Shown piece after piece: positions 1 through 8,029 of a stretch of 64,000 bases of DNA (position 1 is its first letter; every line of letters starts with the position of its first letter). The position numbers and the translations under genes are program-made. The stretch lies in the NCBI GenBank assembly GCA_963666705.2, contig CAXXKO010000014.1:124001-188000 (forward strand). Direction: 5' to 3'. Source of the DNA: G963666705 sp963666705. GTDB lineage: Bacteria; Pseudomonadota; Alphaproteobacteria; CADEGL01. The notes below the pieces were generated by a model. That model was not told where the DNA came from and ran no database searches. It saw only the letters and a program-made list of their open reading frames with translations.

Positions 1-2
1 GC

Positions 3-86
3 GAGCAGCGCTCGGACTACCACGCCAAGAGCGCGGCGCTGGCCCGCGAGCGGACGCTGGCCTTCTTCGCCAGGCACGTGGGATAG
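3..86 (+). CDS. Dienelactone hydrolase family protein, C-terminal end (partial)
   Basis: The window opens inside a gene read rightwards; 27 codons and a TAG stop are visible. The peptide ends in RTLAFFARHVG, preceded by a Tyr-His-Ala stretch, which is how many dienelactone hydrolase family (alpha/beta hydrolase) proteins end. These enzymes hydrolyse lactones in aromatic ring degradation, which would fit the other aromatic-metabolism genes further along. Catalytic residues lie outside the window, so the call rests only on the C-terminal helix and is tentative. Confidence 0.5.
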   Translation, partial: EQRSDYHAKSAALARERTLAFFARHVG

Positions 87-117
87 CCGGGAGGGGCGGG
101 AGGGGCGGCAGGCCCCG

Positions 118-576
118 TCACAGGCCGCCTTGGCCGAGCTCCTGCCAGGTGAGCCGGCCGTCGCCGTCGCCGTCCTTCGACCGGAAGCGGCGGGTGTGGG
201 ACAGCTCGAACTCTTCGAGCGTGATGGTGTCGTCGCCGTTCGTGTCCACACCCGTGAAGCGGGCGACCCAGCGCGTCTCCATCAGCGCCTGCTGGTCGGC
301 GCCCATTCCCTTCTCCGCTCCCTGCCGCTTCACGACGTCGATGAACTGGCCCAAGGTGAATTGGCCGTCTCCGTCCTCGTCCAGGGTGTGGAAGACCTTG
401 CGCTGGAAGCCGATCAGCTCTGCCTCGCTCAGATAGCCGTCGCCGTCCGAGTCGATCGCGCGGAACTGCGCCATGCCGGGGTTGGGGGCCGCGGGCTCGT
501 CCGCGGCCAGCGCCACCACGGGCGCCAGGGCAATCGCCAGGACCGCGCCGAGGGGCGCCAAGCGAGGGTTTCTCAC
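118..576 (-). CDS. Secreted EF-hand calcium-binding protein
   Basis: A 152-residue protein with an N-terminal signal peptide (hydrophobic stretch about residues 8-24, cleavage likely after ALA) followed by four EF-hand loops. The loops begin DSDGDGYLSEAE (about 43), DEDGDGQFTLGQF (about 67), DTNGDDTITLEEF (about 112) and DGDGDGRLTWQEL (about 136). The acidic ligands at loop positions 1, 3, 5 and 12 are present or conservatively replaced, so it should bind calcium in the periplasm or outside the cell. The start is GTG at 576, with GGAGTGG upstream. It is convergent with the preceding hydrolase fragment and downstream of the DivK-like gene. The physiological role is unknown. Confidence 0.85.
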   Translation of the reverse strand: MRNPRLAPLGAVLAIALAPVVALAADEPAAPNPGMAQFRAIDSDGDGYLSEAELIGFQRKVFHTLDEDGDGQFTLGQFIDVVKRQGAEKGMGADQQALMETRWVARFTGVDTNGDDTITLEEFELSHTRRFRSKDGDGDGRLTWQELGQGGL

Positions 577-703
577 GTTCCGTCCACTCCATGACTGGGG
601 AAAGGGGTCAGCGGGCTATCATAAACCCGATTCCCCATGGAGGGCGCGTCAAGAAATCGTGTTCTCGCACCGGCCGCGCAAACGACGGCAATGTTCGATC
701 GGC

Positions 704-1069
704 CTATTCGATGTGGCGCTCGATGGCTTCTATCAGGTGCCGGATCGAGACCGGCTTCGAGAGGTAGTCCTCGCATCCGCTCGCGCGCACGCGCTCCTCG
801 TCCCCATAGGCGGCAAAGGCGGTCACGGCAATGACGGGGATATCCCGCAAGTCCTCGCTGGCCTTGATCGTCCTGGTCACGTCCATGCCCGATACGCCGG
901 GAAGCTGCATGTCCATCAGTATCAGGTCCGGGTGCCGCTCCTCGGCGAGCCGGATCGCCGCCGCGCCGTCCGTGGCCTCGATGCAGATATAGCCGTGGGC
1001 CAGAAGCACCTCGCGAAACACGGTCATGTTGAGGTCGTCGTCCTCGACCACAAGCACGGTTTTCGACAT
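704..1069 (-). CDS. divK: Single-domain response regulator, DivK-like
   Basis: A 121-residue stand-alone receiver domain with no output domain. The acidic pair and following residues VEDDDLNM near the N-terminus, the phospho-acceptor Asp in LILMDMQLPGVSG (about 54), the Thr in VTAFA (about 84) and the Lys in YLSKP (about 106) are all present. The D-L-N-M motif and the GDEER..A.GCEDYLSKP tail are typical of DivK, the cell-cycle regulator that relays phosphate between DivJ, PleC and CckA in alphaproteobacteria. The start MSKTVLVVEDDD was preferred to the longer upstream frame because the latter adds 63 residues without family resemblance. pleD, the usual neighbour in Caulobacter, is not next to it, so another single-domain receiver remains possible. 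Confidence 0.75.
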   Translation of the reverse strand: MSKTVLVVEDDDLNMTVFREVLLAHGYICIEATDGAAAIRLAEERHPDLILMDMQLPGVSGMDVTRTIKASEDLRDIPVIAVTAFAAYGDEERVRASGCEDYLSKPVSIRHLIEAIERHIE

Positions 1070-1360
1070 GAGCCCCTCACCCTCATAAATCAGTCGCGGC
1101 ACGGTCCGTTCGAATTCGATTCTCGGGTCCATGAATCCAGTCCAATCAACGGTTGTACAACTCGAAGCCGGTCGACGGCCGCACCGGTTGAATGGCGGCA
1201 CGCACACATCGCCGGTGTGCTTTATGCCAGGCCGACGACTATCGCGAAGTGATCGCAATCACAATGCGAAATATGTCCCGGTTCGCGGTCAAGGGGTCGT
1301 TTTCACCCCCCGACCGAAGCGCACGGAATGATAGGATCGACGCCTGCTGCAACCCTTGGG
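1070..1360. other. Intergenic region upstream of divK
   Basis: About 290 bases without a convincing gene. It lies upstream of the leftward DivK-like gene and ahead of the decayed duplication that precedes the rightward dehydrogenase, so it should hold the divK promoter. I see no clear sigma-70 hexamer pair, tRNA or RNA structure. Confidence 0.4.
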
Positions 1361-1803
1361 CCTAGGTGGACCGAATAGGATGAACGAAGGAGGCGCGCCC
1401 GAGCGGCGCGGGCCGGCGGCGCCATGGCCGCGACCCGGCCGCCGGGCGGCGCGGCCGGACGGCGGTTCTGGTCTCCACGCCCGTGCCCAGGGCGTGGGCG
1501 ACGATGATCTGGCTCGACACGCCTGGGATATGAGGACGAGTTGCGCTGCGCCTTGTCCGCCGGCATCCCCGGCTTGGGCTTGGGTCCGCCTGGCTCGACG
1601 AGGCCGGAATCGAACCACCGCCTCGAGGCCTCCGCCCTGAGAACCATCCGTCAGCCCCGCCGGCGGCTCAGAGGCCGCGAGAGCGCTTGCGGAAATCCGA
1701 GATGGTGCGGAAGTCGGGCCGAGATCGCCGAGCGCCATGATCGGCCGGCCTACAGGTCCAGATTATCTGGACCGAAGCCGGATGCCGTTTACACGCGGGT
1801 CGA
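1361..1803 (+). repeat. Decayed partial copy of the 5' end of the downstream dehydrogenase gene
   Basis: The first 52 bases repeat exactly the sequence that contains the start codon of the dehydrogenase gene (1826-1877). After that, shorter blocks recur in the same order: the stretch ending ttctggtctccacg, a 27-base block around 1592-1618 matching 1950-1976, a ccggcggctca block, gagatcgccga with catgatcggc, and gattatctg. The spacers between the blocks do not match, and no long frame is kept. I read this as a tandem duplication of the gene's first 250 bases or so that has decayed into a mosaic. It leaves a second copy of the start region, with aggatg and downstream codons, 483 bases upstream of the real start. 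Confidence 0.65.
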
Positions 1804-1843
1804 CGCCCGCAATTCTCGGACAGGCCTAGGTGGACCGAATAGG

Positions 1844-2869
1844 ATGAACGAAGGAGGCGCGCCCGAGCGGCGCGGGGGCGGCGAAGCCGGACGGCTTCTG
1901 GTCTCCACGGTGCCCTTCTGCCGATATGACGAAGCCCCCCGCGCCTGGCTCGACGAGGCCGGAATCGAAGTGGTCGAGAACCCCGTCGGCCGGCGGCTCA
2001 AGGAAGACGAGATCGCCGACATGATCGGCGGCTACGATTATCTGATCGCGGGTACCGAGCCGGTTACCGACCGCGTCCTCTCGCGCGCGGACCGCCTCAA
2101 GCTCATCGTCCGCGTCGGCATCGGCCTCGACAGCGTCGACCTGGCCGCCGCCCGGGCGCGCGGCGTCGCCGTCTCCTACACCCCCGATGCCCCCTCCCCC
2201 GGCGTCTCCGAGCTGACCATCGGCCTGATGCTCGCCCTTCTGCGCCAGACCCATATCGCCGACCGGACACTCCACGCGGGCGGCTGGGACCGCTTCATGG
2301 GCCGGCGCCTGGCGGAGGTCACGGTCGGCGTCATCGGGGTGGGCCGCATCGGCAAGCGGGTCATCCGCCATCTGAGGGGGGGATTCCCCGGTGTCCGCCT
2401 GATGGCCAACGATCTCGTCCCCGATCAGGATTTCGCCGCCAAGTACGACGTGATCTGGGCCGAGAAGGATGCGATCTATCGCCACGCCGACGTGATTACC
2501 CTGCACCTGCCGCTGACGCCGCGGACACGGGATATGATGGGCGCGGCGGAGCTCGCCGTCATGAAGCCCGACGCCGTGCTCGTCAATACCGCCCGCGGCG
2601 GCATCGTGAACGAGGCGGCGCTCGCCGCCGCGCTCCGCGCGGGCGGAATCGGCGGCGCCGCGGTCGATGCTTTCGTGGAGGAGCCCTATAGCGGTGCGCT
2701 CGCGGGCATCGACCGCTGCATCCTTACCTGCCACATGGGCTCCATGACCCAGGATTGCCGCACCCGCATGGAGCACGAGGCGACGCAGGAGGTGCTGCGC
2801 CAGGCTCGCGGCGAGCCTCTACGCTCGCTGGCGCCCGAGGCCGAATACAGTATTCAGGCGGCGCGCTGA
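1844..2869 (+). CDS. D-2-hydroxyacid dehydrogenase (NAD-dependent, phosphoglycerate dehydrogenase-like)
   Basis: A 341-residue protein of the D-isomer-specific 2-hydroxyacid dehydrogenase family, which reduces 2-keto acids with NAD(P)H. The dinucleotide-binding loop is GVIGVGRIGKRV (about 158-169). The substrate-binding Arg lies in LIVRVGIGLDSVDL, a further Arg in VNTARGGIVNE, the catalytic Glu in DAFVEEPY, and the catalytic His in TCHMGSMTQ. Canonical PGDHs have H-I-G-A-S here, so the substrate is probably not 3-phosphoglycerate, and no regulatory ACT domain is present. The start is ATG 1844, where the family-like sequence begins; the frame stays open further upstream only through the decayed duplicate. 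A palindrome follows the stop codon. Confidence 0.85.
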   Translation: MNEGGAPERRGGGEAGRLLVSTVPFCRYDEAPRAWLDEAGIEVVENPVGRRLKEDEIADMIGGYDYLIAGTEPVTDRVLSRADRLKLIVRVGIGLDSVDLAAARARGVAVSYTPDAPSPGVSELTIGLMLALLRQTHIADRTLHAGGWDRFMGRRLAEVTVGVIGVGRIGKRVIRHLRGGFPGVRLMANDLVPDQDFAAKYDVIWAEKDAIYRHADVITLHLPLTPRTRDMMGAAELAVMKPDAVLVNTARGGIVNEAALAAALRAGGIGGAAVDAFVEEPYSGALAGIDRCILTCHMGSMTQDCRTRMEHEATQEVLRQARGEPLRSLAPEAEYSIQAAR

Positions 2870-2940
2870 CCGGCACGAATCGAGCCCTCCGCGCAGGCGC
2901 GCCGGAGTGTCGGAGTGCCGGCGGGCCGCTTTGCGGCCTG

Positions 2941-2969
2941 GAGCGATTCCAGACGAGGTGGAATCGCTC
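2941..2969. terminator. Palindrome between convergent genes, likely bidirectional terminator
   Basis: A perfect 11-base inverted repeat, GAGCGATTCCA and TGGAATCGCTC, around a 7-base loop. It lies downstream of the dehydrogenase and, before the IS630 insertion, would have lain directly behind the stop codon of the tolC-like gene on the other strand. There is no T-run, so it may equally be a REP-like dispersed palindrome. Confidence 0.5.
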
Positions 2970-4066
2970 TAGTGGATTGATTCCAACGTTTGGAACCCTC
3001 GGTTTCGTGCTGCGATGATTTCATTGGGGTCGGCTTTCCAGATGAATGGCTGTGGGTTGGCGGCATTGTATTCGTGGATGAAGCGGTTGATGGCGGCCTG
3101 GAAGTCGACGACGGAATGGAAGACGCCGTGCTTGAGCCTGCGTCGCGTGAGCTTGGCGAAGAAGCCCTCGACGGCATTGAGCCACGAGCACGAGGTCGGC
3201 GTGAAGTGGAAGGTCCAGCGTGGATGGCGGTCGAGCCAGGCGCGGACTTTGTCCTTCTTGTGCGCCGCGTGATTGTCGAGGACCACATGAATGGCCTTGT
3301 CCGTCGGCACCTCGCGTTCGATACGGTTGAGGAAGCGGATGAACTCCTGATGGCGGTGGCGCTGCATGTTCTGGCCGATGACCGTTCCGTCGAGAATGTT
3401 GAGCGCGGCGAACAGCGTCGTCGTGCCGTGCCGCTTGTAGTCATGGGTCATGGTGCCGGCGCGGCCCTTCTTCATGGGCAGGCCGGGCTGGGTGCGGTCG
3501 AGCGCCTGGATCTGCGACTTCTCGTCGATCGACAGCACCACCGCATGAGCCGGCGGATCGACATACAAGCCAACGACATCGGTGAGTTTCTCGGCGAATG
3601 CCGGGTCGTTCGACAGCTTGAAGCGCCGCCAGCGGTGCGGGCTGAGACCGTGGGCCTTCCAGATCGCCTGCACCGTCGAGGCGGCGATACCGGCCGCCGC
3701 GGCCATCGCGCGCAGCGTCCAGTGGGTCGCCTCGTGGGGCGGCGGTTGCTGCGTCAGGCGGACGATCCAGGCGACACGATCGGGCGCGATCGGCGCCTTG
3801 CCGGGCGGACGGGACTTGTCGCGAAGCAGGCCGCCGACGCCCTCGTGCATGAACCGCTCCTGCCAACGCCACACGCAGGTCTTGGACTTGCCGGTCTCGG
3901 CCATGATCGCCGAAGTGCCCAGACCCGCGCCGCTCAAAAGGACGATACGCGCCCGCCAGACGTGCTTCTGCGGGCTCTTGGGGTCCGCGACGATCGCGCG
4001 CAATCGCTGACGCTCGCCGGCAGATACGGTGAAGGAGATTCCGCTGCGCATGCGATAGACTCGCAT
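2969..4066 (-). CDS. IS630-family transposase
   Basis: A 365-residue transposase: an N-terminal helix-turn-helix region (VWRARIVLLSGAGLGT, then SKTCVWRWQERF) followed by the DDE_3 catalytic domain. The acidic triad is visible as Asp in LSIDEKSQ, Asp in VVLDNHAAHK and Glu in LNAVEGFFAKL. The frame is intact. The stop codon TAG uses the TA target dinucleotide plus one flanking base, so it is completed by the insertion site. ATG 4066 was chosen; an in-frame ATG at 4051 (MRSGISF) is equally likely. Its native upstream sequence has been displaced by the IS1595 insertion, only about 20 bases before the start, so expression may be altered. Confidence 0.9.
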   Translation of the reverse strand: MRVYRMRSGISFTVSAGERQRLRAIVADPKSPQKHVWRARIVLLSGAGLGTSAIMAETGKSKTCVWRWQERFMHEGVGGLLRDKSRPPGKAPIAPDRVAWIVRLTQQPPPHEATHWTLRAMAAAAGIAASTVQAIWKAHGLSPHRWRRFKLSNDPAFAEKLTDVVGLYVDPPAHAVVLSIDEKSQIQALDRTQPGLPMKKGRAGTMTHDYKRHGTTTLFAALNILDGTVIGQNMQRHRHQEFIRFLNRIEREVPTDKAIHVVLDNHAAHKKDKVRAWLDRHPRWTFHFTPTSCSWLNAVEGFFAKLTRRRLKHGVFHSVVDFQAAINRFIHEYNAANPQPFIWKADPNEIIAARNRGFQTLESIH

Positions 4067-4085
4067 GCCACAGCACAAAACGGAA

Positions 4086-5160
4086 CGTCCCTATCCGGTT
4101 AAGGCAGGTCGTGCGCCCTGGGGTTGCAAGCCGTGGATCAACTGGCGGTATGTGATGGTTGGCCGGGCCATGGCGCGGCTCAGGACGAAGTCGCCGAGGT
4201 CGTCGATCCGCCGGCGGCGGTTGAAGCGATAGGCCCATTCCCGGCCATAGCGCGGCAAGTGCTTGGCGCTGACGCCATGGTAGGTGCCGTTGAGCCAGGT
4301 CTTGAGGTTGCTGAACAGGACGTGGATGATCGGCATCTGCGTCTCGGCGTTCTTGCCTTGGCCTTGGACGGTGGGCTGGTGCTGGTAGACGGCGCCGAGC
4401 CCGGCATAGCCCTTGAAATCGTCGGTCAGCAGGCGCGCGCCCGGCGTCACGGCGGCCCGCACGAAGCCGCCGAGCTGCTCGGCATTGGCCCGGGGCAGGA
4501 TGGCAAGCCGCGCCCGGCCGGCGACGAAGCCGCTGCCCTCGACCCCCTTGCCCGGCGCCACCGCCACCTTCTCCACCGCCAGCACGAGCAGGCTCTTGTT
4601 GGCATTGGCCATCCCGCGGCCCCGGCTCTCGGGCTTGCCGCGCCCGCCGTAGTAGCTCTCATCGACCTCGACCATGCCGTCCAGCAACGCATCCGGCCGC
4701 TCCGCCAAGCCATGGCGCAGCTTGTGAGCCATCAGCCATGCGGTCTCATAGCGAAGCCCCAGCTCGCGCGCCAGGAACAGGGCCGAGACCCCGCGCTTGT
4801 CCCGCCCCATCAACCACGCCGCCAGGAACCATTTGGGCAACGGTGTGCGGGTGCGGTGGAAGATGGTTCCCGCCGTCACCGACTCTTGACGACCGCAAGC
4901 CGCGCATTCGAAGACGCGCGCCCGCGCCTTGTGCCGATAGCCCCGCCGGTGCCCGCAGCGGGCGCACGCAAACCCAGACGGCCAGCGTCGATCCGCCAAG
5001 GCCAGGATGCACGATTCCTCGTCTCGGTAGCGCTCTTGGAACGTCAACAAGCCGCTCATGCCCTGTCTCCCGACCAATCCTCAGAGGCGGGAACAGTACA
5101 CCCTTAGAGCGAACATATAAAGAACACTCGGTCGCTACCTGCATTAACCGGATAGGGACG
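4086..5160 (-). mobile_element. IS1595-family insertion sequence, copy A
   Basis: A 1075-base element with perfect terminal inverted repeats CGTCCCTATCCGGTTAA, flanked by the 8-base target duplication AAACGGAA (4078-4085 and 5161-5168). It carries one leftward transposase gene. It is nearly identical to the copy at 6928-8002 (I noticed two base differences, both changing an amino acid), which indicates recent transposition. It is inserted in the upstream end of the IS630. Confidence 0.92.
4091..5059 (-). CDS. IS1595-family (ISXO2-like) transposase, copy A
   Basis: A 322-residue transposase. An N-terminal zinc ribbon (CARCGH and CAACGR pairs, about residues 30-55) is followed by a helix-turn-helix and the ISXO2-like DDE/DDN domain. 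Visible catalytic positions are Asp in VEVDESYYGG, Asp in LLTDDFKGY and Asn in LFSNLKTWLNG, so this member is of the DDN type. The ATG at 5059 is favoured over an upstream TTG because GGGAGA lies 7 bases ahead of it. The stop codon falls inside the terminal inverted repeat. Confidence 0.92.
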   Translation of the reverse strand: MSGLLTFQERYRDEESCILALADRRWPSGFACARCGHRRGYRHKARARVFECAACGRQESVTAGTIFHRTRTPLPKWFLAAWLMGRDKRGVSALFLARELGLRYETAWLMAHKLRHGLAERPDALLDGMVEVDESYYGGRGKPESRGRGMANANKSLLVLAVEKVAVAPGKGVEGSGFVAGRARLAILPRANAEQLGGFVRAAVTPGARLLTDDFKGYAGLGAVYQHQPTVQGQGKNAETQMPIIHVLFSNLKTWLNGTYHGVSAKHLPRYGREWAYRFNRRRRIDDLGDFVLSRAMARPTITYRQLIHGLQPQGARPALTG

Positions 5161-5202
5161 AAACGGAATCCCAAATCGGACTCTTTCGTTCCGATCAATC
5201 CA

Positions 5203-6570
5203 CTAGGGCAGGCCGAGAAGGCCGGGTGTCAGCACGCCCATCGCCAGCAACAGGCGGTAAGCCGCCTCCTTGGTGTCGAAATAGGCGGATGTGTAATTGA
5301 TGCGGGCGGCGTTCAACTCGTTCTCCGAATCGAGCACGTTGAGCGCGCTCTCCTTCCCCGCGGCCCGGAGCTTCTGACGCGCATCGAACACCTCGCCGGC
5401 GATATTGACGGCGTTTTCCAGTAGCGCCACCCGCTGGCGCGCGGTCTCCAGGCTCTCCCAGGCAAGGCGAACCTCCTCGACGACTTCACGATCGGCGAGG
5501 TTGAGGTTCGACATCGAGGCCGATAATTCCTCCGTCGCGCGCTGTACGGCCGCCGTCGTGCCGCCGCCGCCAAAGAGATTCCACGTCAACTGGATGAGGA
5601 CCGTGGCATCCCGCTTCTTACCCTCGACGCCCTCGATATCCTCCTCCCAGTTACCGCTGGCCACCAGATCGATCTGGGGGAAGAAGGCGGACCGCGCCGC
5701 TTCCCTCTGCGCGCGAGCGATGTCGACCTGCCTGTCGCGCTGACCGAGGGCGGGATTGTCCATCCGGGCCTTGGCGATGGCGACCTCGACGCTGTTGGGC
5801 AGAAGGTCCGTGTCGAGCTCGGGCTCGATCATCTCCTCGGCCACGGGCGCATGGCCGAACAGGCCCAAGTAGCGGGTAATGCTGTCCCGCAGGCCGCCGG
5901 TAATAAAGACGCGCCGCTCCTTGGAAAGCTGGAGCCGCAATTTGGCCTGGAGAACGTCCACCGTGAGGCCGGAGCCGCGCCGCACGCGCTCGTCCTCGAG
6001 ATCGAGCTGACGCTGGATATTCTTTTCGTTGATCTCGGCCAGCTCCAGGAGCTGCGATTGCCGCAGCACCCCGAGATAGGCGCTGATACCGAGGAACAGG
6101 ATGTTCTTGCTCGTCTGGTCGAGGGTGTCCTCGGCCAGCCGGCGGCTCGACTTGGCCCCGGCGAGGCTCGCCTCGTTATTGAAGCCGTCGAACAGGTTCT
6201 GGGTGATGGTGAGGGTGATCTTCTTGCGGTCGCCGCGAAATGCATCGCCCGAGCCCGCCCGCCGGCCCGGGCTGTCGACCACTGAATAGCCGGCGCTTCC
6301 GGTCAGGTCGGCCGACGGGAGGAAGGCCGCGTAAGCCTGATCCACGCCCGCGGCCGCGGCCGCCATGTTGCTCGTGTCCGCCTGGATTCGCGGGTTCGAA
6401 TCGAGTAGAAACCGCAGCTCTTCCTCGAAGCTTTGCGCCGACGCCGCGTGCGCCGACACAAGCAGGCCCGCAACACATAGGGCCAGCCAGCCTCTGCGAT
6501 TCGGGGATCGGGGCCAGTTCGACTCGGGGGAACATCCCCACTCGACGAGAATAGCAACGACAAAGACCAC
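5203..6570 (-). CDS. TolC-family outer membrane efflux/type I secretion protein
   Basis: A 455-residue outer membrane factor with a signal peptide (hydrophobic GWLALCVAGLLVSAHA, about 27-42, cleavage near ASAQ). The mature part has the two-fold repeated TolC layout: long amphipathic helices, NLFDGF and NLFGGGG at equivalent places before the strands, and alanine-rich coiled-coil helices. TolC trimers form the outer membrane channel for RND pumps or ABC type I secretion. No inner membrane or adaptor partner is adjacent, so the substrate is unknown. GTG 6570 was chosen, with GGGAGGG about 11 bases upstream. The stop TAG is made of the TA target dinucleotide and the last base of the IS630, but the original site also gave TAG, so the protein end is unchanged. 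Confidence 0.85.
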   Translation of the reverse strand: MVFVVAILVEWGCSPESNWPRSPNRRGWLALCVAGLLVSAHAASAQSFEEELRFLLDSNPRIQADTSNMAAAAAGVDQAYAAFLPSADLTGSAGYSVVDSPGRRAGSGDAFRGDRKKITLTITQNLFDGFNNEASLAGAKSSRRLAEDTLDQTSKNILFLGISAYLGVLRQSQLLELAEINEKNIQRQLDLEDERVRRGSGLTVDVLQAKLRLQLSKERRVFITGGLRDSITRYLGLFGHAPVAEEMIEPELDTDLLPNSVEVAIAKARMDNPALGQRDRQVDIARAQREAARSAFFPQIDLVASGNWEEDIEGVEGKKRDATVLIQLTWNLFGGGGTTAAVQRATEELSASMSNLNLADREVVEEVRLAWESLETARQRVALLENAVNIAGEVFDARQKLRAAGKESALNVLDSENELNAARINYTSAYFDTKEAAYRLLLAMGVLTPGLLGLP

Positions 6571-6871
6571 CTCGCCGACGCCCTCCCTGAGTCCCGTCCC
6601 AGGCGGTGACGCGCCCCTCCAGGCTCGTTTGCCCTCCCTCGTTTTCCGTAGGGCGGACGAAATGTCGTGTAGAGGGTATAACGCGACCGGTCAAATTTCA
6701 ATCGGTCGCAATTCACGAAGACAAGGGAGGATTTCACGGAGCATCGGGCAGCTCGGGTCTCACGCCCATTCCCGCACCACTTTCTCGTGGCTTTTGGATG
6801 CTTGATACGCAAATTTATTTCGGACCCGAATACACCTTGATTTCTGTAACGATTATCGGCCCGGTGGCGGC
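6571..6871. other. Region upstream of the tolC-like gene
   Basis: About 300 bases with no gene I can support. It should hold the tolC promoter. A short palindrome GCGACCG ... CGGTCGC around 6693-6719 is a possible operator, but no hexamer pair is convincing. The region ends where the 12-kb IS1595 transposon begins. Confidence 0.35.
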
Positions 6872-6927
6872 GTCACATGGGCAATTATCACCTTGACGTA
6901 GCATAGGTGACGGGCCATATAAAGGAT

Positions 6928-8002
6928 CGTCCCTATCCGGTTAAGGCAGGTCGTGCGCCCTGGGGTTGCAAGCCGTGGATCAACTGGCGGTATGTGATGG
7001 TTGGCCGGGCCATGGCGCGGCTCAGGACGAAGTCGCCGAGGTCGTCGATCCGCCGGCGGCGGTTGAAGCGATAGGCCCATTCCCGGCCATAGCGCGGCAA
7101 GTGCTTGGCGCTGACGCCATGGTAGGTGCCGTTGAGCCAGGTCTTGAGGTTGCTGAACAGGACGTGGATGATCGGCATCTGCGTCTCGGCGTTCTTGCCT
7201 TGGCCTTGGACGGTGGGCTGGTGCCGGTAGACGGCGCCGAGCCCGGCATAGCCCTTGAAATCGTCGGTCAGCAGGCGCGCGCCCGGCGTCACGGCGGCCC
7301 GCACGAAGCCGCCGAGCTGCTCGGCATTGGCCCGGGGCAGGATGGCAAGCCGCGCCCGGCCGGCGACGAAGCCGCTGGCCTCGACCCCCTTGCCCGGCGC
7401 CACCGCCACCTTCTCCACCGCCAGCACGAGCAGGCTCTTGTTGGCATTGGCCATCCCGCGGCCCCGGCTCTCGGGCTTGCCGCGCCCGCCGTAGTAGCTC
7501 TCATCGACCTCGACCATGCCGTCCAGCAACGCATCCGGCCGCTCCGCCAAGCCATGGCGCAGCTTGTGAGCCATCAGCCATGCGGTCTCATAGCGAAGCC
7601 CCAGCTCGCGCGCCAGGAACAGGGCCGAGACCCCGCGCTTGTCCCGCCCCATCAACCACGCCGCCAGGAACCATTTGGGCAACGGTGTGCGGGTGCGGTG
7701 GAAGATGGTTCCCGCCGTCACCGACTCTTGACGACCGCAAGCCGCGCATTCGAAGACGCGCGCCCGCGCCTTGTGCCGATAGCCCCGCCGGTGCCCGCAG
7801 CGGGCGCACGCAAACCCAGACGGCCAGCGTCGATCCGCCAAGGCCAGGATGCACGATTCCTCGTCTCGGTAGCGCTCTTGGAACGTCAACAAGCCGCTCA
7901 TGCCCTGTCTCCCGACCAATCCTCAGAGGCGGGAACAGTACACCCTTAGAGCGAACATATAAAGAACACTCGGTCGCTACCTGCATTAACCGGATAGGGA
8001 CG
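6928..8002 (-). mobile_element. IS1595-family insertion sequence, copy B
   Basis: A 1075-base element with the same CGTCCCTATCCGGTTAA inverted ends as copy A, flanked by the 8-base duplication TAAAGGAT (6920-6927 and 8003-8010). It sits inside the left end of the larger IS1595 transposon, 27 bases upstream of that element's transposase start. Confidence 0.92.
6933..7901 (-). CDS. IS1595-family (ISXO2-like) transposase, copy B
   Basis: A 322-residue transposase identical to copy A except for two substitutions that I noticed: Arg for Gln in the segment AVYRHQP, and Ala for Gly in VEASGF. The zinc ribbon (CARCGH, CAACGR) and catalytic positions (VEVDESYYGG, LLTDDFKGY, FSNLKTW) are all kept, so it looks functional. 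The ATG at 7901 follows GGGAGA. Confidence 0.92.
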   Translation of the reverse strand: MSGLLTFQERYRDEESCILALADRRWPSGFACARCGHRRGYRHKARARVFECAACGRQESVTAGTIFHRTRTPLPKWFLAAWLMGRDKRGVSALFLARELGLRYETAWLMAHKLRHGLAERPDALLDGMVEVDESYYGGRGKPESRGRGMANANKSLLVLAVEKVAVAPGKGVEASGFVAGRARLAILPRANAEQLGGFVRAAVTPGARLLTDDFKGYAGLGAVYRHQPTVQGQGKNAETQMPIIHVLFSNLKTWLNGTYHGVSAKHLPRYGREWAYRFNRRRRIDDLGDFVLSRAMARPTITYRQLIHGLQPQGARPALTG

Positions 8003-8029
8003 TAAAGGATATCAACCGGAGATATCCCG

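Larger units (their letters stand above)
2972..5203 (-). mobile_element. IS630-family element, interrupted by an IS1595-family element
   Basis: The outer ends are inverted repeats beginning GTGGATTGAT (left) and ending ATCAATCCAC (right), each abutting a TA dinucleotide (2970-2971 and 5204-5205), the hallmark target duplication of IS630. The transposase is read leftwards. A 1075-base IS1595-type element sits at 4086-5160, just upstream of the transposase start, with an 8-base duplication AAACGGAA on each side. Without it the IS630 would be about 1.15 kb. The element landed between the palindrome at 2941-2969 and the stop codon of the tolC-like gene. Confidence 0.85.

Noticed and set aside
1590..1640. 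tRNA-like 3' segment (GGTTCGATTCCGGCC on the minus strand)
   Set aside because: The T-arm stem does not pair properly, no anticodon arm or acceptor partner is found, and the same bases form part of the coding sequence in the intact dehydrogenase gene.
1541..1843. N-terminal extension of the hydroxyacid dehydrogenase
   Set aside because: The extension translates the decayed duplicate and has no family similarity; the normal N-terminus begins after 1844.
4086..8002. Composite transposon made of IS1595 copies A and B around tolC
   Set aside because: Each copy has its own different 8-base duplication (AAACGGAA and TAAAGGAT), so they inserted separately.
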